Part shown: positions 31,443-34,031 of the stretch, piece by piece | Layout of the letters: every line of letters starts with the position of its first letter | How positions within the stretch are numbered: the first letter of the stretch is position 1 | Notes under the pieces: model-generated | Told to the model about the DNA's origin: nothing | Seen by the model: the letters and a program-made list of their open reading frames with translations, nothing else | The model's database searches: none | Position numbers and translations under genes: made by a program | Assembly (NCBI GenBank): GCA_900541935.1 | Contig: UQLZ01000022.1 | Location: forward strand, 1-34,031 | Reading direction: 5' to 3' | Origin: an uncultured Prevotellaceae bacterium | GTDB lineage: Bacteria; Bacteroidota; Bacteroidia; Bacteroidales; Muribaculaceae | DNA: 34,031 nucleotides

Positions 31443-33233
31443 TTAGTTTATTATCACATTATCTTTAGGGTAACAGAATCTCTCCTGACCCTTTTTCTTT
31501 ACAAAACTCATTGCAACAACAATAAGTCCGACTCTACCGACAAACATCAGCAAAGAAACAATAATCTTTCCCGCTGTTGACAAATATGCAGTTGCATTAA
31601 GCGACGAACCAACTGTTCCCAATGCAGAAACAACCTCAAACAACAATTGTTTCGGTGTCAATCCAGGCTCGGTAGTCAATAGAATTATAAATGCCAGCAA
31701 TATAACCAAAATAGAGGCAAAAACCGTTGCCGTTGCTCTCTGAACGGATTCTTGCGAAACCTCTCGCTTCAAGATAACCACCGACTTACGCTCACGGATA
31801 ACAGACATAAAGTTTGCCCACGCAACGGCAATGGTATTAACCTTGATACCACCCGCTGTTGACTGCGACGCCCCTCCAATCCACATAAGAATCATAAACA
31901 CCAATATGCCTATATTCGAGAAACTCCCCATATCAACGCTGTTAAAACCTGCCGTTCTCGGCACTGACGCATGGAAAAACGACTGAACAATTTTTTCCCA
32001 AGTTGTCATTCCTGCAAATGCACCATTCCACTCTATCAAGGCAAATGCCACTGTTGACAAGACAAGCAATACAATTGTTGTTGCCAAAACTATCTTGGTA
32101 TTAATTGTAGTAACGCGCAAATGCTGACGATAATCCTTATTGAATAGCCTGCGGACATTATGGAAAAGAGCACATTTCAAGTTCATTAATATGGGGAAAC
32201 CAATACCTCCAAGAATTACAAGCAACGAAATAATAACATACAAAGAATTAATCCCCATCAAACTGGAATTGCCCAAATTATTGCTAACAGTTGAAAAGCC
32301 AGCATTGCAAAATGCTGAGATAGAATGGAATATTGCAAAATAGATTTCCTCCTGCATTGTCATATCCAAAGTAGAATGAACACTCAGCCAAATAAAGGCT
32401 GCTCCAATCATCTCAATGGCAAAAGTAAAACCAAGTATGTAGAAAAGAGTAGAAAGCAACGAGTTCCACGTATCAGTCCCTATAATATTCTTAACCGCCA
32501 ACTGACTGTAAAGGTTGGTATTACCCATATAGAAAAGAGCAAAGAAACTCGTTATCGTCATAACCCCAAGCCCTCCAATCTGAATAAGGGCGAGGATAAT
32601 CAACTGACCGTCAACAGTAAAGGTTGTAGAAATATCTACAGGCGATAGTCCTGTAACGCAAACGGCACTCGTTGACACAAAAAAAGCGTCAACAACTGAC
32701 AAATTTGCACCAGCTGCTATTGACCGTGGCAATAGCAGCAAAAGTCCGCCTATAAAGATTATAACCGCAAAACCGGTTGCCATCATTAATGCCGGATTAG
32801 TTTTCCTGTTAAGAAAACTGATAATAGACTTAGACAAATCAAGTACAGCAAAAACAGAAATTACAAAAATTGTTGTCTTTATATGCCCTAAGAACCACCA
32901 GACAGAATAAAGCAAACCGTCTGGTGACACAGAAAACATTCGCGGCAACAGCGTTAAATAAATAAGCAGCCCAGTCAAAATAGTAAGGCCTGCCGACGCC
33001 TTACGAAACTTATAAAAAAATATTCCGAGACGGACAGTAAAAACAATAAAGTAAAACCACCACGAAAAATTATATATCCGCATGGCTATATTCTTTTCTT
33101 CTGCACTTAGCGAGAAACCGAAATCTATGACAACTGTTGATAACGTCAACAGAGCAATAACCATTGCGAATATTCGCAAAAAGACCTCTATCCTTACTTG
33201 AAGGACATGTGAAATAAAATTTATATTCTTCAT
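31443..33233 (-). CDS. ktrB: KtrB/TrkH-family potassium uptake membrane protein
   Basis: A 596-residue potassium translocating subunit of the inner membrane. It has an N-terminal membrane extension and then four M1-P-M2 repeats; selectivity-filter glycines are visible in TSAVCVTGLSPVD, FCNAGFSTV, VPRTAGFNSVDM and ALGTVGSSLNATA. The intramembrane segment between, with GGASQSTAGGIKVNT, belongs to the third repeat. I take the ATG at 33233, since the longer frame depends on a TTG at 33326 lying inside the upstream gene. It is 10 bp after the START-like gene and 6 bp before ktrA. Confidence 0.93.
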   Translation of the reverse strand: MKNINFISHVLQVRIEVFLRIFAMVIALLTLSTVVIDFGFSLSAEEKNIAMRIYNFSWWFYFIVFTVRLGIFFYKFRKASAGLTILTGLLIYLTLLPRMFSVSPDGLLYSVWWFLGHIKTTIFVISVFAVLDLSKSIISFLNRKTNPALMMATGFAVIIFIGGLLLLLPRSIAAGANLSVVDAFFVSTSAVCVTGLSPVDISTTFTVDGQLIILALIQIGGLGVMTITSFFALFYMGNTNLYSQLAVKNIIGTDTWNSLLSTLFYILGFTFAIEMIGAAFIWLSVHSTLDMTMQEEIYFAIFHSISAFCNAGFSTVSNNLGNSSLMGINSLYVIISLLVILGGIGFPILMNLKCALFHNVRRLFNKDYRQHLRVTTINTKIVLATTIVLLVLSTVAFALIEWNGAFAGMTTWEKIVQSFFHASVPRTAGFNSVDMGSFSNIGILVFMILMWIGGASQSTAGGIKVNTIAVAWANFMSVIRERKSVVILKREVSQESVQRATATVFASILVILLAFIILLTTEPGLTPKQLLFEVVSALGTVGSSLNATAYLSTAGKIIVSLLMFVGRVGLIVVAMSFVKKKGQERFCYPKDNVIIN

Positions 33234-33243
33234 TCTATGTTTG

Positions 33244-33624
33244 CTAACAACCCAATTGCCGCTGCAATATTTCAATCTGATAATCCCAAAGTTCCTTTGC
33301 CTCTTCCAACTCTTCAGACTCTGCAAAATCTGTGATAGTCAAAATTGAAGTACCCGACAATTCCGTTGTCGAAATCTTAAATTCAAAATATGTCTTATCC
33401 GTATCACCTTGCCATCGGTAACGAATAAATTTATCATTACGCATGCCAACAATAACCATTACCTGCTCGGACCCATTCCAGTCAAGGACAACCTCCTTAC
33501 CTTGCATTGTAACCTTATCGGCAAACCATTCTTTCAAACCGTTTTCAGTTGCAACGTATGCCCAAAGCATAGCAACTGGTGTACTCTTCATATTGTATTC
33601 TAAAGTAAATTTCTCCTTAGCCAT
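33244..33624 (-). CDS. START-like/SRPBCC domain protein
   Basis: A 126-residue protein starting MAKEKFTLEYNMKSTPVAML from the ATG at 33624; a TTG at 33669 would give an untypical hydrophobic extension. The fold looks like the AHA1/START-like group (helix-grip): an early WAYVATENGLKEWFADKV, then strands with RYRWQGDTDKTYFEFKI, and a long C-terminal helix ending QLGC. It is a small cytoplasmic ligand-binding-type domain common in Bacteroidota; no ligand is known. It heads the potassium transport unit, 10 bp before ktrB. Confidence 0.85.
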   Translation of the reverse strand: MAKEKFTLEYNMKSTPVAMLWAYVATENGLKEWFADKVTMQGKEVVLDWNGSEQVMVIVGMRNDKFIRYRWQGDTDKTYFEFKISTTELSGTSILTITDFAESEELEEAKELWDYQIEILQRQLGC

Positions 33625-33669
33625 AGATAATAAGTTTTTCAGGTTGCTAATTAAATACAAAGTTGACAA

Positions 33670-34017
33670 AAGTCCAAATATTTAATATCTTCTTTTATCT
33701 TTTTTACAGTTGTTTTATAACAACCTTTTTACAGAGTAACAAAAATTGGCAAAATTTGTTCTTATGACGAAATATTAACATTGATTGCAATTATATCTCA
33801 ATTAGTTCCACAGCAGTCACAGAATCCACCCCAGTTAATTTCTTCTAAAATATTCTTTTGCCATATAACACAAAGAATATTAATATCCTATGGAAATGTT
33901 TTTGTCTCAATAACCAAAGAAATCGAAGTTTGGAAACAAATCATACTAATTTCTTTACCATATACTCAATTATTATATTTAACTCGTTGGTTGAATTAAT
34001 TTTGCAAAACATTTATA
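33670..34017. other. AT-rich intergenic region, 348 bp
   Basis: Nothing that looks like a conserved gene. It holds a 6-bp hairpin GTTGTT-TTAT-AACAAC (33709-33724) followed by CTTTTT, a weak terminator-like shape with no + strand gene upstream, and the -7 box at 33997-34004. A 72-codon open frame in the region (33781-33999) has no recognisable features and overlaps the promoter. Confidence 0.6.
33997..34004 (+). promoter_or_regulatory. -7 promoter element for the gene starting at 34018
   Basis: TAATTTTG is an exact TAnnTTTG match 13 bp before the ATG at 34018. No clear -33 element upstream. Confidence 0.5.
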
Positions 34018-34031
34018 ATGAAAAAGTTGCA
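34018..34031 (+). CDS. Start of a gene running off the window
   Basis: ATGAAAAAGTTGCA gives Met-Lys-Lys-Leu and is cut by the window end. The -7 box just upstream and the Lys-Lys start, which is common at the head of signal peptides, support a real start. The product cannot be identified. Confidence 0.5.

Noticed and set aside
33709..33730. Hairpin with T run in the right spacer as a terminator
   Set aside because: Only a 6-bp AT-rich stem, and no + strand gene upstream for it to terminate; on the minus strand it lacks a T run directly after the stem.
33781..33999. 72-codon open frame in the right-hand spacer
   Set aside because: AT-rich, no recognisable motif, and it runs into the -7 box of the gene starting at 34018.

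Overview
The window reads as a chromosomal stretch of a gut-type Bacteroidota, most likely order Bacteroidales. Many genes are preceded by the phylum's -7 promoter element TAnnTTTG rather than a sigma70 -10 box. Shine-Dalgarno sites are essentially absent. The rpmB-rpmG pair is followed by the Bacteroidota-specific small protein DUF4295, there is a TonB receptor with a carboxypeptidase-regulatory-like domain, and there are inositol-lipid genes. Apart from the first ~0.9 kb (visibly GC-rich) the DNA is moderately AT-rich, with very AT-rich intergenic spacers. No tRNA, rRNA, CRISPR array, prophage or intact insertion sequence was seen.

Layout. 1-971 (-): the 5' part of a GC-rich dihydroorotase gene with two apparent one-base deletions. 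1223-3774 (+): argS and a Bax-inhibitor-1 family membrane protein, closed by a strong terminator. 3846-5484 (-): a DUF2148 ferredoxin-like protein overlapping an acyltransferase-3 membrane protein. 5666-8074 (+): an orphan TonB-dependent receptor, convergent with a secreted alpha/beta hydrolase (8238-9212, -). 9308-12838 (+): an operon of a split chromate-type transporter, folC and an MscS-type channel. 13084-16722 (+): recJ-recQ with a structured leader. 16726-17439 (-): an uncharacterised lipoprotein. 17566-23445 (-): an inositol-lipid region in two transcription units, first inositol-3-phosphate synthase alone, then pdxA - nucleotidyltransferase - ATP-grasp - CDP-alcohol phosphotransferase - HAD phosphatase. 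23542-24186 (-): tdk. 24398-26682 (+): tsaD-cinA. 26835-27437 (+): rpmB-rpmG-DUF4295. 27523-28641 (-): hemW. 28789-30945 (+): a divergent EF-G paralogue. 31017-33624 (-): a START-like protein, KtrB and an unusually short KtrA. At 34018 a new + strand gene begins and runs off the window.

How the parts fit. The most interesting system is the inositol region. MIPS would make myo-inositol-phosphate from glucose-6-phosphate. The nucleotidyltransferase could activate it (for example to CDP-inositol). The CDP-alcohol phosphotransferase would place the inositol-phosphate head group on a lipid acceptor. The HAD enzyme and an ATP-grasp enzyme with an inositol-phosphate-kinase-like metal triad could remove or add phosphate. 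This differs from the Bacteroides thetaiotaomicron arrangement as I recall it. It resembles the second, CDP-inositol-like route proposed for Prevotella-type organisms, here with pdxA at the head of the operon and the ATP-grasp enzyme as the unexplained member. Other items worth a look are the EF-G paralogue with altered GTPase motifs, the KtrA without its C-terminal regulatory domain, the structured recJ leader and the probably leaderless hemW transcript.
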